This document shows positions 1 to 64,000 of a DNA stretch of 64,000 bases, one piece after another. The stretch spans positions 13,139,264-13,203,263 of the forward strand of contig NC_092583.1 in assembly GCF_037975245.1 (NCBI RefSeq), read 5' to 3'. A model generated the notes under the pieces. That model was not told where the DNA came from. It saw only the letters and a list, made by a program, of their open reading frames with translations, and did not search any database. Each line of letters starts with the position of its first letter. Within the stretch, counting starts at the first letter, position 1. This stretch comes from Apostichopus japonicus. Taxonomy: Eukaryota > Echinodermata > Holothuroidea > Aspidochirotida > Stichopodidae. The position numbers and the translations under genes were made by a program.

Positions 1-504
1 TACGGGGGGAAAACAAATAAAAAAAATATACTTTGTCTCTAGATTATCTTCACTGTAAGTTTGTACAAATCTTTCGCAGAGACTATGGTGTTAAGAAGAC
101 ACATATAAATTGACAAGACCGTGGGGGGGGGCAGGGGGGTGCCGGTCAAGGAACCAGGTCAGGTCTTGGAGACAATTGTCACTGGGCTCCCTCTTTTGAA
201 ATTATTGTGATCCCTTAAGTAAATAATGGAAATGGAAATAAAATGATATTATTCTTCAATCAAAATTGGCAAAGTCACCTTACTAGACCTTAGATCCATA
301 GGCTGTTTCCTCTTGACAACCTCCCCCACCCCTCCCCCCCCTCCTCATCAGGCCTGTACAAGAAATACAAAATGCTTGAGATGGTATACTTCTATTAGGT
401 TATAACAAACAAATAAAAATCTGATGAAATCGGTGAAGACATTTAATTTTGGTGATAAAATACGCCACGTATCCGTGGGGACGGAATGTCCGATCCTAGC
501 TTAC
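1..504. other. Partial intron 31
   Basis: Contains G-run (about 122-140) and C-run (about 325-345) tracts. I found no six-cysteine or YWTD coding segment on the minus strand that could be the next exon. Confidence 0.7.
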
Positions 505-61819
<61,315 letters not shown>

Positions 61820-63874
61820 CTTCCTTAATCGATATTAAATCCAGTTAATATTCAAGTTCTTGTTACTGGACTATACGAAGATAATAATAAAAGCAATCTT
61901 ACAACTTGCAAGTTCAGAATGACTATTCGCACACCTGGACTACGTTATCATCACAACTACACTACATGTACACTAGGCTGCATAATCCTTGAGTAGAGCA
62001 TGCTGGAAGATTTGTCCTGTCCCACACCTGGTCACCAGTGTTTGTGTATATTAATATGTAAATTTAAGGTTATTGACCTATGTCAATATATCAACAGGTT
62101 TATGAACCTCACAATTTCAGCGGGCCTTAGGAATATTTTCATCTCGAAGTGTGAAAGGTTTCGTAATCATTTTCTTAGAGAAGGCCGTCTTATATCGAGT
62201 CTGGTTGAAGAACGCCAGTACTAGTATCCTTTCATAACCGACGAAGAAATGTTACACAACTGTCATCCCAATGAACGTATTAGCTTTTTCTTGGAAGTCT
62301 TAGAAAATCGATGACCTGAATCTGGTCACAATAGTTTAGCACCACGGTCACATCACTGGACAATGTAAAATCGTGTTTTAGGTTTTTACGTATAGACAAA
62401 CTTCAATAATAATCTTTCTTTTCTTCTTTTAAAGTCGTTATGTGGTTATACCAAGTTTTCATTTTCCATTAAATTATGGCAATGAACAATACGTTTTTGT
62501 AAATCCCGTAATGTACCACCATATTTCTCTAATTGACGTTGTAACCCCTTACCCCCCGACCCCCACCCTCCCCCTGCTCATAAGGTCTATGAGAGAGAAT
62601 GAGAAGGGGTCTTTACAGTTTAGTTCTATCACACCTCAACATATTTTTCATCGTGCCGTACTAAATTAGTTTCATATGTGTGTATTCGCACAGTTCGTTT
62701 TAACTTATATTGGTAAGTTACAATTATTCATAGATTGTCAGAATTAAATCATTTCACATGACCCTCTGTAATATTCAGGATACTTTGGGAAGTAATTGTC
62801 TGTATGGTTATTGGTTAAGTGTGTTAAACAGGATTATAGGGTCAAGATTATAGATTAGCTAGGGCGGTGAGATTGTTAAGGTTCGTGATAGGGGTGTAGT
62901 GCGGCAAGGGCTCATGATTTACGATCGTCACGTGCTTTAAAGGGGATAAAACAGAACAAAAACATTGCTATGCCTGTCGGTGCCGGTAAATATAAGTACT
63001 GTTTGATCATGTCGGTAGGCTTGATTGTTGCCTTGAATACAACAATAATGGTTGCGTGATAGGAAATATAAAGGTTATTGCAATTTAGTGCATGACTAAC
63101 GAAACATAATAAGTTCACGGTGACTATTGTCACTATTGATGTTTTCCCCAAGGCTCGATTCAAGTTACGACCCGGCACGCCGGTTTTTCCGTTCCCCTTT
63201 TTTTTTTCTTTTCTTTTTAAGTTTACCCTCCTTATTTTTCGGTCTGTTAGTATAACTGTTATATTATCCTAAAATTGTTTTTCTTTACATTTATAACAGC
63301 CCTTTGACGAACTATGACATCATATTCATTATTCCCTTAATTATAACTTTTTCTAGCTCAGTCGACGATGGACGAGGTTTTACTGAAAAGGGTTATTCCC
63401 TCTATTTTTCTTGCTGTCCAAAGGTAACCACATTTAAAGGATTCGATAGTTTCAAAGTTTCCACGTACGTATTTTTTGTATGGTATATATTCACGTTTAC
63501 TTCCGTTTACTTAAAATGTACCCTGGCCCACACCTAGTCCTAACCGGCCACACAGATCACCATTAACGCCCTTTACAAACTGTACTGATTCTATATAGAA
63601 AAGGGATACAGTGGTGTGTTGAAATGTTTGTGTTATGTTGAGCATGGCATGCAGTGTAAACAAGCAAACAAGTGGAAAAGGGTGCGCTGCCTTGAAAAAG
63701 ATCAAGAGTATTTTATTAGAAAAACATTTCAGAAGTTCTATATACAAAACTGAATAGAGGGCAGTATGGCACTAACGTAGACAGCCGTATACAGACACGG
63801 CTCTGAACGCAGAGGCAGGATTCGGAATCTGATTCCCTGATTGGTTGTTCGGCATGACTATTTGTCCCTTTCTG
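61820..63874. other. 5' flank of LRP1; 5' UTR and promoter not resolved
   Basis: Upstream of the start codon. It must contain the 5' UTR and promoter unless there is a further upstream non-coding exon. I see no convincing TATA box or CpG-dense island, and open frames here (up to 88 codons) resemble nothing known. Confidence 0.55.
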
Positions 63875-64000
63875 CATAGGCGTAGGAGCCCAATTTTATT
63901 TGGGGGGGGGGGGGGATGTAACGACTTGCCCGAAAAATATAACCAAAATTTTCCACCCATTAATGTGCATATCATATAGGCATGCATCAGTTATTACATC
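63875..64000 (+). mobile_element. Same MITE family as 59282-59590, cut by window edge
   Basis: CATAGGCGTAGGAGCCCAAT, a G-run, then TGTAACGACTTGCC match the left part of the 59282 element. Confidence 0.75.

Noticed and set aside
1-420. Next LRP1 exon (EGF after propeller 3)
   Set aside because: No minus-strand frame with EGF cysteine spacing here; the exon must lie outside the window.

Overview
The window is eukaryotic. It holds intron-rich, AT-rich DNA with long G/C homopolymer runs, microsatellites and several kinds of animal transposon debris. Only one gene can be supported: the 5' third of an LRP1 (LDL receptor-related protein 1) gene on the minus strand. It runs from an ATG at 61819 down to a last complete exon at 505-749 and continues past the left edge of the window. 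The protein order, the exon phases and the mobile elements (hAT-like MITEs, tRNA-derived SINEs, hammerhead-like Penelope fragments) point to an invertebrate animal, most likely a marine deuterostome such as an echinoderm. A sea cucumber is only a guess.

I resolved 31 coding exons. Each has GT/AG ends on the minus strand, and their phases join without a break into one reading frame of 4,672 nt (about 1,557 residues). In order the product has: a signal peptide (exon 1); three LDL-receptor class A (LDLa) modules (exons 2-4); two EGF modules (exons 5-6); YWTD propeller 1 (exons 7-11); EGF (exon 12); propeller 2 (exons 13-16); EGF (exon 17); eight LDLa modules (exons 18-25); two EGF modules (exons 26-27); and propeller 3 (exons 28-31). 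This is the order of vertebrate LRP1 through its second ligand-binding cluster, except that the first cluster has three LDLa modules instead of two. The remaining propellers, clusters III and IV, the transmembrane segment and the NPxY tail should lie to the left of base 1.

Layout: 1-504 is part of intron 31. Exons 31 to 3 are packed into 505-24413 with introns mostly of 0.1-1.7 kb. Intron 2 (4.5 kb) and intron 1 (32.7 kb, 29054-61740) carry most of the mobile DNA. 61820-64000 is the 5' flank. It has no second gene that I can support and ends inside a truncated copy of a MITE.

The most interesting non-coding features are: a 255-bp inverted repeat whose two arms each carry a hammerhead-ribozyme-like core, plus further cores elsewhere; hAT-like elements with 8-bp target duplications, two of which share an internal block; an unnamed dispersed repeat seen about seven times in one orientation; two copies of a tRNA-derived SINE ending in CATA repeats, one tail expanded to about 170 bp; a 169-bp tandem duplication that copied a functional 5' splice site; and a 28-bp minisatellite of about 22 units in intron 20.
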